64,000 nt of DNA, taken from NCBI GenBank assembly GCA_003427395.1, contig BFEA01000202.1:74514-138513 (forward strand), given 5' to 3'. This document shows positions 1 through 11,816 of this stretch, one piece after another. The translations under genes and the position numbers were made by a program. Source of the DNA: Chara braunii (lineage: Eukaryota; Streptophyta; Charophyceae; Charales; Characeae). Under the pieces are notes generated by a model, which was not told the origin of the DNA, did not search any database, and saw nothing but the letters and a program-made list of their open reading frames with translations. Within the stretch, counting starts at the first letter, position 1; each line of letters begins with the position of its first letter.

Positions 1-969
1 GTCCTTAGCCTCCTTCGACTGCACCAGTTCAAGATCAACGGGGAGAAGTGTGAGTTTGGCCGCATCCGAATCTTGTACGTGGGTCATGAGATTTATGGGG
101 AGGGATTGAAGCCCGATGATGGGAAGGTGGCCAGCATTTCTGACTGCCCGTGTCCTCAGTCTGTGACTGAGATGAGGCCCTTCTTAGGGATGACCGGTTA
201 CTATCGAAATTTTGTCAAGAACTATAGCATAGTGGCCGCCCCGTTGAAAGACTTGACACGCCTCGACACCCCGTGGGAGTGGAAAGATAGGTGTGAGGCA
301 ACTTTCAGACATATGAAGCATGCCCTCACTCACCATGAGGTCTTGACACTGCCCGATCCAGACAAGCCATTTGCTGTGACCACGCACTCCCGCCAATATG
401 ACATTGGTGCCGTACTTGCGCAGCAGGAGGGGGAAACGTTGAGGCCGGTAGAGTACATGTCCAAAAAGATGCCCTCTAAAAAGCTGGTCAAGTCCACTTA
501 TGAGAAGGAACTCTACGTGATCTACAAAGCGTTGACTCACTGGAGGCATTACCTTCTTCGTCTCTTCTTCTACGTCAGGGTTGATCATCAAACCCTGAGG
601 TGGATGAAGACTCAACCAGTACTCTCCGATGCTCTGAAGCGATGGATCGAAGTCATAGAGCAATATGACTTCGAGCCCCAGTACATCAAGGGGGAGTACA
701 ACAAGGTTGCTGGTGCGTTGTCGCGTAGGCCAGACTTCCTCGGTGCGTTGGTTACTGAATTTGGGCTTGTGGACAATGTTACTCAGTCTATGGTGGAAGC
801 CTACCGCGAGGACACGTTTATGGCCAAGATCATACGCAGACTCGAGGCAAAAGACAAAGCAACTGATGACGAGTTCGTGTTGGTCATCGACCTGCTGTTT
901 CTTGAGAAGCCCGGGACGAAACGCTTGTGTGTTCCAAACCGGGAGTCTTTGTATAGTTTATTTTTTTAG
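1..969 (+). pseudogene. Ty3/Gypsy pol fragment: end of reverse transcriptase plus RNase H
   Basis: Reading frame 1 is open from the left window edge to the stop near 969, so the element starts outside the window. The first ~55 codons match the end of a Gypsy reverse transcriptase (KCEFG, then YVGHEIYGEGLKPDDGKV), followed by the connection segment (FLGMTGYYRNFVKNYS, PLKDLTR). RNase H follows: the usual TDAS-like catalytic block reads TTHSRQYDIGAVLAQQ, so the first catalytic Asp is replaced by His; the Glu in YEKEL and the Asp in VDHQTL are present. The domain ends with GALSRRPD, the normal (AD)ALSRRP junction with one residue changed. The frame breaks at a T-rich run near 960, just before the integrase zinc finger. 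The RNase H should be inactive if the His is real. The family call is firm; the lineage within Gypsy (chromovirus-like) is inferred from the downstream tail. Confidence 0.93.
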
Positions 970-1390
970 GCGAGAGTCATGATGCCACTGAACATTTTAG
1001 GTATAGGAAGATTGCAACAAATTTGTTGCAGCGGTTTTGGTGGCCCACAATGATGAGAGATGCGAAGCTATTCGTGGAGACTTGTCAGGTGTGTCAGAGA
1101 GCCAAGCCACGTACACAGACCCCTCTTGGGCTTCTCAATCCCCTTCCGATTTCGGGAAGGCCCGGTGAGAGCCTGTTTATGAATTTCATGGACACGCTGG
1201 TCAACAGTAAGAGCGGAATGAGATATATTTATGTCATTGTGGATAGGTTTAGTAAATATGCTAGATTAGTTGCAATGCCTACTACAGCTAAGACCGAGTA
1301 TGTGATCAAGCTGTTCAAAGAGAACTGGGTCGAAACTTTGGGTTTCCAAAGTCTATTGTGAGTGACAGGGATGTCAGATTCACCATTGAG
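969..1390 (+). pseudogene. Ty3/Gypsy integrase: HHCC zinc finger and start of catalytic core
   Basis: After a frameshift in the T run at 960-967 the pol product continues in frame 3. The HHCC zinc finger is complete: SHDATEH gives the two His, and TCQVC the two Cys. The core begins after PLGLLNPLP. The first catalytic Asp, normally in an MDF motif, is Asn here (FMNFMD), although VIVDRFSKYA downstream is intact. At about 1,340 a second frameshift moves the reading into the frame encoding VSDRDVRFT, which supplies the second catalytic Asp. A third shift follows near 1,430. With three frame breaks and an Asn at the first catalytic position this copy cannot make an active integrase. Confidence 0.9.
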
Positions 1391-1392
1391 TT

Positions 1393-2284
1393 GTGGAAGA
1401 CTGCCGCTGCAAAACAGGGAACACGTTGTACATGACTTATGGGAACCACCCAAAGGCAAACGGGCAAGCAGAGCAGTTGAACCGCGTTGTACAACATTTG
1501 TTGAGGCATTACATTAAGCCTAACCAGGTGGACTGGGATGAGAAAATCGCTCTCATCGCCAACTTGTACAACATTGTTGTGCACATCGCAACAGGGGTGA
1601 GTCCTAATAGCCTGGTATTGACTTTTAAGCCTAGACTGCCTCTAGATTTCAAACTACCTGAGAATCATCCAACAACTGCACCTGGTACGTTAGAATTTGC
1701 ATATCGATATGAGCAGTTGATGCAGCAAGTTGTAGAACAAATGCACAAGGCGCAGGCGGTGATGATAGGATCTGAGAAAAAACACCTTTGCCCATCTTCA
1801 TTTCAGGTAGGGGACAAAGTTTGGGTCAAGTCCTCAGAACTGGGACAGAAGCACATGATCTCCCGCAAACTCATGCCACAATACTTTGGACCATGGGAGG
1901 TTCTGGATATTGTCGGGGGTGATCCGGATGAACCGTCTTATGTAATCCGGATCCCTGGTCATCTTCGCACTTACCCTGTCTTTCACGCCTCGAAACTCGC
2001 ACCTTTCAAGGAAACTGATCAGTTTCCCTCTCGTCGCTCAATGCTGCCCCCAACCATGGATGGAGAGGTCGACATCAATGACATTGTGGACCACATGGAA
2101 ATGCCAGTTCCAAGACCAACAGGTAAGGGATGTCCTCCTAAGCTGAAGCTGCAGTATCGCGTTCGGCTTGAACATCACACTGATCCTAAGGAGAAAATTG
2201 GTTTACCCGGGAGGAACTGATGCAGACTGCTTCATAGGCTGTCGCTCAATACGAGAAGTCACTGCAGAAAGGAAAGCGCCAGAT
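1393..2284 (+). pseudogene. Ty3/Gypsy integrase C-terminus with chromodomain-like tail
   Basis: The frame from 1,393 to 2,220 carries the last catalytic Glu in HPKANGQAEQLNR, then the GPY/F-type region: FQVGDKVWVKSS, KLMPQYFGPWEVLDIVG, SYVIRIPGHLRTYPVFHASKLAPF. A tail around GEVDINDIVDH and LQYRVRLEHH resembles the chromodomain-like end of chromovirus integrases. The stop at 2,220 is premature: an alternative frame continues with REELMQTAS and QYEKSLQKGKRQIE to a stop near 2,290, the expected end of this protein family. The element belongs with the two upstream fragments; this part is the best preserved and the main reason for guessing a charophyte host. Confidence 0.88.
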
Positions 2285-2300
2285 TGAGTAATGGAACTTC

Positions 2301-3650
2301 TAAGAGGATTGTCGAAATATGGACGAGGGAATGCGAGGCTCAAGGCCACGTTACGCCCTACTGCCAGGCTACTGGGCCGTATTTTCAGTACAGTCGGTCG
2401 CCCTAAGTGAAGGCAGGCGCGACCAAGGCCTACAGACCCATTTTGGGGGTCACCTTGCAAGTGGGGAATTTCAAGCAGTTGCGCAGCGCCAGTTGGTTGA
2501 GAACGCCCAGGTCCAGGCTGCCTTTTTCATATGTAACTAGGGCAGGCCCTAGGCTAGATACGCAACACAGACCGAGCAAAGGCTGCAGGCAGTTGGGCAC
2601 GGACAACCACCACAAGCCCTGGGACTGATTCGTTTGGACTGGGGCTCGACCTCTCCGGGCCTATCGGAAGCTTCTGGGCAAGAGCCCAACGCAGCCAGGC
2701 TTCACGCAGCAGGCAGACCACTTCCATTTAGGAAAGTTCATGCCCACGCATTCGGCATTCGGGCACTCGCTGCATGATGCGCTAAACGCTGGTCAGGCCC
2801 ACACGATGACGGGCGAGCACTTCCATTTAGGAAAGTGCCTGCCCACGCATTCGGCATTCGGGCACTGCCTGCATGCTGCGCAAGCGTTGCTGCGCTAGAC
2901 GCTGGTCAGTCCCGCACGCTCACGGGCGAGCTGGGAGAGCATGCCGCCATAGACGAGCTGCGTTGCGCTGAGCTGGATGGGGCACATTGTGGTCCTTGGG
3001 TGCATGTGGTATCTATGAGTGGGGGATCGAGGTTGTAAGTGATACGAGAGACATACCTGGTGCTTGAGGCGAACGACATTAGCCGAGTCTGCCCGTACTT
3101 CGGGGAGCTGTTGATGTCACCAGCGACATTGTAGATAGGCTAGATAGCATTTGCCATTTGTAGTCTGGGCGCAAAGCGCCAGGTAGGATATCAACATTGG
3201 TTCGTTGTTGATGATGATGAGACTATTCCAACATTGTTACTTATGAGTTTTTCTTGTGCTCTTATTTGGTGGAACTCGTGTCGCAATTCTGTTTTTGGTT
3301 TGAGGTCACGACTATCTGGTCTCATGTGTATGATGCTGCTTGGTTTCTGAAGTTCGCTATCGCTCATTTTCCTTACACAGGAGAAGGTATCCCAGAAAAA
3401 GGTTTGACACGAGTGCACCAAGTGAAGTTTTTGTTCTCATATTCATTTTTTTTTTTTTTTTTTCCGGACACAATGTTGAATGCTCGTTTCCAACATCTGC
3501 CACATTCACGTCCTTCTAACCTCTGTTGTGGCACATATATTTTGACATCATATTCATCAAGCTCAGTGAATCGACAGGTAAGGACATTGAGACTATCATC
3601 TTCTCATCCTATGCTTTTCAATTCTTCGTAACTTATAATCTCATAGGGGA
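2301..3650. other. Noncoding DNA downstream of the Gypsy pol
   Basis: No coding region is recognised. The first ~900 bases are GC-richer than what follows and may be the 3' untranslated part or LTR of the pol-bearing element, but no TG...CA boundary or second LTR is visible here. From about 3,180 the DNA becomes AT-rich, with a poly(T) run near 3,448-3,463. Confidence 0.5.
2720..2940 (+). repeat. Tandem duplication with 99-bp period
   Basis: The block starting cttccatttaggaaagt at 2,721 recurs at 2,820 and continues through cccacgcattcggcattcgg and a ctggtcag...acgggcgag tail. The second unit has an extra short insert (about 19 bases, gcgcaagcgttgctgcgc region). It lies in the presumed 3' noncoding part of the Gypsy element. 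Confidence 0.75.
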
Positions 3651-6600
3651 ATAATTATTTCGTCCTTAGAGAGTTGAGGGAACTTAATAGTTTTTTTTTT
3701 TCTCTTCACTAAGTTTTGCATGTGTTTTTCCTAGCTTCAACCGTGGTCTCTCTCTTTGAGGTAAGTAATGTAGATTCATTTATATTTGTCATCTCTTCTC
3801 ACTTTCATAGTGAACTTAACTACAACAGACCAATTGTTCCTTGAGTGATTGATATCAGGTAAAGCATGAGTAAAATATTCCTCAAAAATCGAATGAAACA
3901 TTTTTCTCCTTTTTAAGTTTCTCCTTCTCTTTCAACATAACTGCTTCAACAAATTTTCAACATACTCCCTTAACAGGCATCAACACATATCTCTTTAGGA
4001 ACATAAATCTTAGGTCATAAGTGTCCAACTCGATGAAGTGGAATGTCATAATATGGAACCGTTGTAGTTCCCTCCCAATTTCGACCATCTCATACTTGAG
4101 AACCTCATATGGGAACACTTCGAGCATTCAAAGATTTCAAACATTCTTACTTTGAGCATTCAAGGATTTCAAGGGACACTCAGCATTCTCCTTACTCAGA
4201 CTTGACCCTCTTCCAAATTATGATCTCCGCTATCTAATTTCTTTTGCAAAAACTTCTTTTGTTCTCATGACAATTCATTTATTTATCCCACTTCGGTGTC
4301 ATGTTAATAATCGACAATCAATTACTTCCGTCATAATAACTGTCGGGGATAGGAGGAATAAAAATTGTCTCATAAGTCACTGACATTAAACCCTATTCCA
4401 CTTTCTTTTTTTGTCCGGTTATTTTTGCCTTCTCGTTATAAATAAATTGAATGACAGTTTTCCACAACCGATTAAAGGCATCACCATCATTGCAAACTTC
4501 CTTGTTGACGTAAGAACGAATATTATAGATATTTCATTTCAAGATGTGAATTAACACTATGCAGATAGTTGAACTCTCATAATGATTGGTCCAACAATGC
4601 TCGTACTGATAGGGAAGTATCGCCTTACAAGTGAGTTTATAAAGTTCATTCAATGCATTTTTGACGAACATTTCAGGATGAATAAAATTTTATATTTCTG
4701 CTTTGCTCTCTTCTTTCTAAGTTTTTCAAGAATAGTAAGGTTCAAAAGGCATACCTTTAAATAGGCTTGATCCTCTCCAATTAAGTAATATCAATCTCCT
4801 TCTCCAGTGCAGAGTAGTACCTCACACATGAAGAGATTAAACACAGTTAGCAACCGTGGTCTCCAAGAGAATCATGACTCAATAAGGATCAAGACGTTGT
4901 CAACTGTTCTCATGCCCTAATAAAAGCTTAAAGTTAATATTTACCTAGGCTCATTTCGGACATAACTTTTTCATGTCTCCGACAACGATGTCATTTTTTT
5001 TTCACTTTTTTCAATTAAGCCATTTCTGACAATCGGAAAGCCAACAAGTTGTCACACAGGATTTTGAAAACTTTTGCAATAAATAAATAAATTAAATGAA
5101 GCGAATCTTTTCTTTTTTTGTGCGTCCAACTTCAAGGAAGACCCTCCAATTGCGGTCTTCATTGATCCTTGGTCTTATGAATCTTTTATTATGATTCGAA
5201 ACAACAAAGATCAAGCAAATAGTAATTATAAAATTTTAATGTGCCATGTATATATCAAGTTTGTTAATTTACTAACTTTAAGAACTGTCACTAGATCATT
5301 AGAAAGCATAACTTCAAACGAAGTCAATGCAAATAAAGCAGAATTGACTTACTCTAGGCAAAATCAAGATAAATGGGGGAAGGCGAAAACTCATAATAAT
5401 TTCGAAAACTACAGATGAATACACATGGCCAACACTCTTCAAAAATCCTCACTCATTCCCCCCAAGTCTCATCCTCAATCTCTCATTTGACTGTGTGTCT
5501 CTTGTGCTTTGAGCCACGTCAATGTACCTCCTAGGATTGTGACATAGAGATATAGAGTCACCTAAAACATGCGAGTCTTACATCGTCCATCCAGGACCGA
5601 AAATATGGAAGTCAACCAGAGCACAAAACTCCCCTCATAGAGTAGGGAGATATGGTTTGGATTCTGGAAAAGATCCCTCGCTTGAGATGTGAAAACTCTA
5701 AGGGTTCGGTCACTACCTCATAATCAATCTTTGCACGATAGATATACCTCTTCGCTAAATCAACCAAGTCACTCCAACAAGAACTGTCTGTGAGAGGGAA
5801 GGGGACTGAAGGTTTGGGCTATCTGCTGTAGAGCTTGGGTCCAAAGCTACGGACCAGCCTTGTGCCACTCTCATCAAACTTTCGCTCTCTCTTTTCAAGA
5901 TATTTGATTGCTGAGGTCCGGACTGAATCAAAGTGCTCATGAGTTTCCTTTCTTTTTTTCACGTAGAGTCATAAGTCGTGAATGGTGTTCTCTGCAAATT
6001 TGGTGAGGATAACGAAGATTAACAAATCTTCTTGTTTGAAGTCAGCTGCACTTACATATTGGTATTGGACAACATATTCGAATACCGCAACTAATCTGAA
6101 TGGTTTTGAGAAAAATTGTGAGTAAATTCAAAACAACTCCTCTGACAGAATGTCATTGTCGAAAGCACCGACTAACTTATACCGATCTGGGATATGGCTG
6201 ATACTAACGATGTCTTCAACGACCGAGTGTTGTCAAGTAGCAGGCCACTGAATGTTGATCATTGACTGCAGAATGTGGAGAGAAATGATAATATCGAGCG
6301 ATACTTTGTCGATTGATACATTAGTAAGACCCTTAAGTGAAAGGAAAATAGAGAATGGTCGTTTTCACCGGAGCTTCTCCTTGACTTGTTCGACAGTTTC
6401 TAATGACAAGCCAATGATGTTCAAATTTCACTTAACCCTTGGTATTAGATGGCACACTCGGTGAATTCTCAGTCCTTTACTAATCCGAGTGCTCTCGCTC
6501 TCATTAATTTTGTATAGTACATGATGTCATCAACAACTTTATCTTTCCGCCCTTCCACCTTGTTTGATAGATAATACAAAACGTTACTACAACATTATTG

Positions 6601-9600
6601 TTATACATGATTCTCTCTTTCCATAGACTTACCCCGGATATACCTCTTGGCTTATCTGGTTGATATGAAGGACACAAGTTTCACTTGTCTGATAAGTCCG
6701 GGATAGAGTTGAAGATGTTATGAGTTTCGGGCCATTTACTGCAATAGGTTGTTGTTGGGAATTTTTCATCCAAGATTTGCTATTAATCTCCTCAGTTAAT
6801 AACATGTAGCTCACTTCTCAGCAAACGACACACCCCTACAATTCTCAACATCTATTCACTGCAGGGCCTTTCATAGATCAATTATTATAAGACCTCTTCA
6901 GCGGATCGTTTGTGGCTTGTTTTTTTGTCGATAAGAATCAAAGTCATGGGAAGTTCATTAACATATTACGTAAACGTTGTCGTGTTCTGCCTTGTTTGTT
7001 CATAGTTCAAAAATACTCTTACCCTGAAACAACCCCTATTTACTGCTGAGTACCAGTGAATTCTGTTACTTATAAGTATACTGAAGCGCCACTATGTCTG
7101 GGATAGGGAACAATAGTGAGCTCACTTGTAATCTTTAAGGTTCTTCTTTTTTATTCAAACCATGACGGACTAGCTGAATTGTATTTAAAAACTTGTTTTC
7201 TCGTCGAGATTCTTTAATCTGTGACAATTGTGACTCTCACTTGAAAGGTGTTTCAGGTAGTATAAGTGATAGTGGTCCTCATTCGAGTAATTCTTCGTAC
7301 ACCTATCATGATAATTCATCAGTCATATCACAACGTTGTGCACTCTTGGAATATCTTCGCTATGAAAACATCCAAAGTCTTATGAGATAAGTCTCTCATT
7401 TTTTATTCGTTGTACAGAGTACCACTAACAACAATCTACACTTCTAATGATACACAAAGTATTTTCATTAGCAGGTTATCCCTCGCCCGCTTCACAGAGC
7501 TTATTTGTAAAACCCACTTCAGATACGGCATAGAGTATAACTAATACACTCCCTCATTCAGATACCACTCTGGCATTATTATGCACGACCCTTACTCAAG
7601 TACGGTTTAAAACTCTCAGTTTTCACAGGCCTAATCGATCGGAGAGAAAAAAAGTCCCAAATATATCACAAAAAGTTGAAATAAATACCACAATTAAAAA
7701 GAACTAGACGGACCGATTCATGATAACTTGTCATACTAAACCAAGCTATCACTAGTTCGAAGTAACAAGACCGATCACGTAGTATCTCGAGCACTTATCG
7801 ACATATATTCTAGGAAAGACATATGGTTTTCCTTAAACATTATCGTCTTTCCCGTTAAGAAACAGTGAAACAAATCAGCAATTGTCAAACTGGTTTTGAT
7901 TTATCGTTTCCCTCACTAAAACCCCAGGATAAGCAATGTGATAATTAATCCCCATCAATCAAATATTGACAATCTTCTTTACGTAACTTCATCACCCATC
8001 TATCCAAATAATGCGAGCAAGGCGCGAGAGACAACAAGCAGAAACTCATGTGTCTTTGTTAATTTGGAAGTGATTTCTTTGAAGGTTGCAAGACAACCCA
8101 CAATCCTTCTAGTGATACATAAGTCCCGAACAAAAAGACTTAATGCCTACTATCAGGCACATCTTTATTTGATCAATTTATCTCTCCATAATTTCTTTTA
8201 TGAAGCAAAAAATAAAAAACCTTATACAACATTAAACTTTAAGGAAAGGCTTCTGGAGGGTTATAACATGGGTAACAAGAACGACAGATGAGTGAGAGCG
8301 ATGGCCAATACCAAAGTGAAAAGTGCTAGTTGGTGAAGATATCAAGCGAGTATACCCTCCTTAGACGTCTAGTCGAAGTCAAGATAACTCATATAACATC
8401 AACAGTAAGTTTTGGCGCTCGACTTTCAAAAAAGGCATCGTGTGAGTCTTATCAAGAATGCCTATCCAACTTTGCTTATATCAAACACCCACTCATTCTC
8501 TTTCTCAAGTGATCTCAACTCGCTCATCCATTAACATGTTTCATCAAGTGCTCATAGTGCCTCCGCCATTCCTTCTTCTCTGATCGAGACTGTGACTTGT
8601 TTGCGTGTCTAGCGTCATTAACTATTAATCGTTTCCCTCACTCGGTCCGTAATCGCCTCACAGTCGAGGCTAAAAAAAAGATGGCGTCAACTACAAAGCG
8701 TGCACTTACGTTACTCAAAAACCTCGAGCATAACGCCCTTTTTAACACAGTGCACGTTCACTTCACCTATCTGGTCGTGACTCTTGTTCTTCCTGTACAA
8801 TAAGCTCTTAGAAAATGCTATATTCTACAAACTTGTATTTGGCTTCATATTCGAGTGGTAACGAGTAACCCAAATTTTTCCGCGGGAAAATGGTGACACC
8901 AACAACGAGCCCACTTGTAGGGCTCACCCGACTCTCACATTCAACAACCCTCGCAAGTGTGCACACACAGTGTCCGCGGGGCTTGATATGTGGCATCAAC
9001 ACCTCTTTTTCACAGATCCTCATTAGTAACTCTGTCATCAATCTCGCAATATGCCTTCTGATTGAAGGTTCTCTGGCGGACAATCACCTGTCAGTCAGAA
9101 TGAGTATTGACTTTTATCACTTGTGCGAACTATTAAAGCACCACGATGACTAGGCCGGTAGAGGGACGAAGATTTCAAATCGAATAAGATCTTGTTTTTT
9201 GCTCTCTTTCAACCTACAACTATCTTGCAAACTCAGTTTCCCCTCACTCAACTGATTCAAGTTCCATTATGACATTTTCCTTTCATGACAGTCTTGAGCC
9301 TCACTGTCGCTCGCATTGTACGCACTTGTCCCCCTCCAAAGATGATGATGATTGATCATCAACAAACTGAGCTAATCATTTTATGTTCAATTGGTAATTC
9401 AACTAGCCGACTAACTAAGATTGGATTGACGAGTATGCTTTTCATGATCTCATCTTATGCTCGGCATAGTGCTTCGTTTTCAGTATGAGCACGTGACAAT
9501 AGTCGTTGATGTCAATCACACGAGGGTGTGAGCACCTTCACTTATATCTCTCTCGGACATTGCAAGTTGAATTTAGTATACAATTTGCGCGTTCATTACT

Positions 9601-9690
9601 AGTCCCTACTCCAATTAGATGAAGTCGTTGTCAACCATAGTTCGCAATTTTTCGAATACCTCACTCTGCACTTCATTATGAAGCTGACTT
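3651..9690. other. Long AT-rich noncoding stretch
   Basis: Six kilobases without a recognisable gene, element end or RNA gene. All frames are broken by stops at the density expected of AT-rich DNA, and the longest open frame (117 codons near 7,938-8,291) has no recognisable motif. Small perfect hairpins occur, for example ACAAGT-TTC-ACTTGT at 6,674-6,688 and GAGCCC-ACTTGTA-GGGCTC at 8,907-8,925, as does a short direct repeat gagcattcaa near 4,125 and 4,155. I see nothing else I can support. Confidence 0.6.
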
Positions 9691-10318
9691 TTTTTTTTTA
9701 ACATGCCCCAGCCTGCACACAAGCACTGGTGGACATAGCGATACAACGATACAACAATACAGGTCTGACCAAGAAGGCGGAAGCTTCCTTCCCGGAAAAG
9801 CCTCTCGCAAATTCGCGAGAGAATAACGTCCACAAACCAAGGCAGCGCCTCTCACCATTCAACCCTCTCCAGTGTGTTTGTGTGTTCAGACTTTGCTTCA
9901 TACCCCTTTTGTTTCACCGTCTCCCTTTTCCTCGCTCTCTCTGATTGTGTTTGTGACTCGTCTCACGACCTCAATTCTCGACATCGTTGCGAACTGGCCT
10001 CCGGACCGTCTTCCACTTATTCCACTAGCCCCACGGATGGGTGGTCTCGTCTCCACTCTTCCAGTCCGTGTCAGGACTAAGTCGTCGCGTCGCTGTCCTC
10101 ACCCTCTTCTTCCGAGTTTCCGTCCAGGTCTCTCCTCTTCCTCTCGGTAACCCAATAAAAATCTCAAAAAAATCTGAAAACAGACTATGTTATGCAGAAA
10201 AATAAACTGAACATTTCTTACCTTGGGATAACATCGAAATTCGTTGTCAAATTAAAAATAAAAAATCAAATTAAGAACACCCCCAAATTATTTTTCATTT
10301 TTCTGCTACGAAGTTTTT
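9691..10318. other. GC-richer unrecognised segment
   Basis: Between about 9,700 and 10,150 the composition shifts to C/T-rich, more GC DNA with two overlapping open frames of 68-92 codons. Their residue composition (many Ser, Pro, Leu, Arg) is what C/T-rich DNA gives by chance. No domain or splice pattern is recognised. From 10,150 it returns to A-rich DNA up to the B-family element. Confidence 0.4.
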
Positions 10319-10740
10319 CATGCCCAGTTGGGCAGCCCGGGGGGGTGTTACGCCTGGGGTACTAGGGCGTGCAAAAAAAAAAAAAAAAGCCTTTCTTCGC
10401 TCTCCCAGAGGATCCCAAGTCCAGACCCATTTCATTTTTTGAAAGTTGGCTGTCAAGGCGGGGAAAGGGGGGCATAAATTGTTTTTAAAGGGGTTAAGAG
10501 AGGTTAAAGGGGGGTCCTTTAGTGTGATTTTGTTTGTTTTTTATTTTATCTCTGATTTCGTGAGGAATTCTGATGTGACCCTGAGCCAAAGGTTGTTTGT
10601 ATTTCAATTGTACACAACTTTTTTTTTTTTTTTTTTTTCCGCTGCGTCTGCTCGGAACCCTGCCCAGGGGTCATGCCCGACTGGGTGTCCGTGTGTGTAT
10701 GCAGGCAGAAGTTGGGTGCCCGGGCGCTCGAAAGACCGAC
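10319..10740 (-). mobile_element. B-family dispersed element, copy 1 (minus)
   Basis: In minus orientation this has a GC-rich head (around gggcatgacccctgggcagg), an A run (the T run near 10,619-10,638), a body containing the aatcggagataaaa-like segment and aaaggg/ccccttt blocks, then a second A/T run and a GC-rich tail (acgcc...gggctgcc). The same order appears at 11,435, 18,622 and 63,635. No transposase or coding frame is present. Whether this is a SINE-like element or a MITE is not resolved, because no clean target duplication was found. Confidence 0.6.
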
Positions 10741-10848
10741 CTTTTTATTTTATGCTTTTTAGTGCTATAATTTAAGTTGTCCGGACCCGGTCGTGCGGGA
10801 CCCCCCGACTGTCCGGCCAGGACGTCCTGCCATCAGACAACTGGTAAC

Positions 10849-11083
10849 CTGCGTAGCACGGCGATCGTGTTCACGCCCCTTTACATTCGCTCGAACATGT
10901 TCGCACGTTCACGCGAACAGCTAGCGAATATATTCGGGCGAACATATATTTTTTCGTAAGAAAAAGAAAATCGGTTTTTTATTTTTTACTCATGATTGGT
11001 TATGAATTGTAGCACGACTCCAAGGCAAACGTTGCTTGTATCTTTATTTTACATAACGTGTATGTTTTCCAGATTTTTCTAAG

Positions 11084-11117
<34 letters not shown>

Positions 11118-11186
11118 GTTCGCTTTCAGAGGTTTTTAGACGCTTGTTCGCGTTCGCCTCCGAACGTGAACATGGTGCTACGTAGA
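10849..11186. mobile_element. M-family TIR element, copy 1 (non-autonomous)
   Basis: The left end CTGCGTAGCAC...GTGTTCACG matches the reverse complement of the right end (CTACGTAGCACCATGTTCACG, aligned without the gap), giving imperfect terminal inverted repeats of about 21-27 bp. Directly outside are tggtaac (10,842-10,848) and tggtaac (11,187-11,193), a 7-bp target duplication (8 bp if one mismatch is allowed). Short gaacatg/gttcacg motifs lie near the ends. The interior is AT-rich with a long T run and no coding frame. The TSD length suggests hAT-type mobilisation; the TIR family is not one I can name. Confidence 0.75.
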
Positions 11187-11434
11187 TGGTAACATAGTTT
11201 TTTTTTCACTTTTTTTCGAGGTTGCAAAAAAACTATCATTTTTTGAACTTTTTGTATAAGTTTGTATCATGAGAAAAACTTATCTAGAAAATTTCATGCA
11301 TTAACCTAACCCAAAGAGAGATTAAACAATCGCAAAAGATGGAAATGTCAAAAACGCGCTCGCCCACCTAGTAATTGCAGTTATCCTTTTATATTTTGTT
11401 GTTTTTAGTATTATTACCTAGGTTGTTTTTCCTA

Positions 11435-11790
11435 GCGTCTGGGCACCCAAATACTTGCCTGGGTGCTCGGTCGGGCATGATACTCGGGCACGGTTCCAGG
11501 CAGCACCAATGGGGAAAAAAAAAAAAAAAAAAAAAAGTCATAAAATTTCAGAAAAAAAAAATGTTAAGTAGAATTGCGATACAAACAACTTCTGGTCGAG
11601 GGTCATATTAGAATTCGTCATCGAATCGGAGATAAAAAGGAAAATAAAAACATCATACGAAGAGATCCTTGTTTAACCCCCCTTGGCCCTTTTAAAAATA
11701 ATTTATACCCCACTTCCTACCTCCTTAACGATCAACTCTCAAAGAATGAAAAAAACTCGGATTTGGCGTTCTTTAAGAAAGCGTAGACGA
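11435..11790 (+). mobile_element. B-family dispersed element, copy 2 (plus)
   Basis: The GC-rich head (ctgggcacccaaatacttgc, then tcgggcatgatactcgggca) is followed by an A run at about 11,515-11,536 and a body sharing ggagataaaaaggaaaataa, the ttaacccccctt...cccttttaaaa...tttatacccc series and actcggatttgg with copies 3 and 4. It ends close to the A-family MITE that starts at 11,817. Confidence 0.65.
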
Positions 11791-11816
11791 ACAATATATA
11801 TGTATATATATATATA

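Noticed and set aside
4343-4350. TGTCGGGG as a possible LTR start
   Set aside because: Only eight bases match the LTR start at 29,112; the following sequence is unrelated and no second edge is present.
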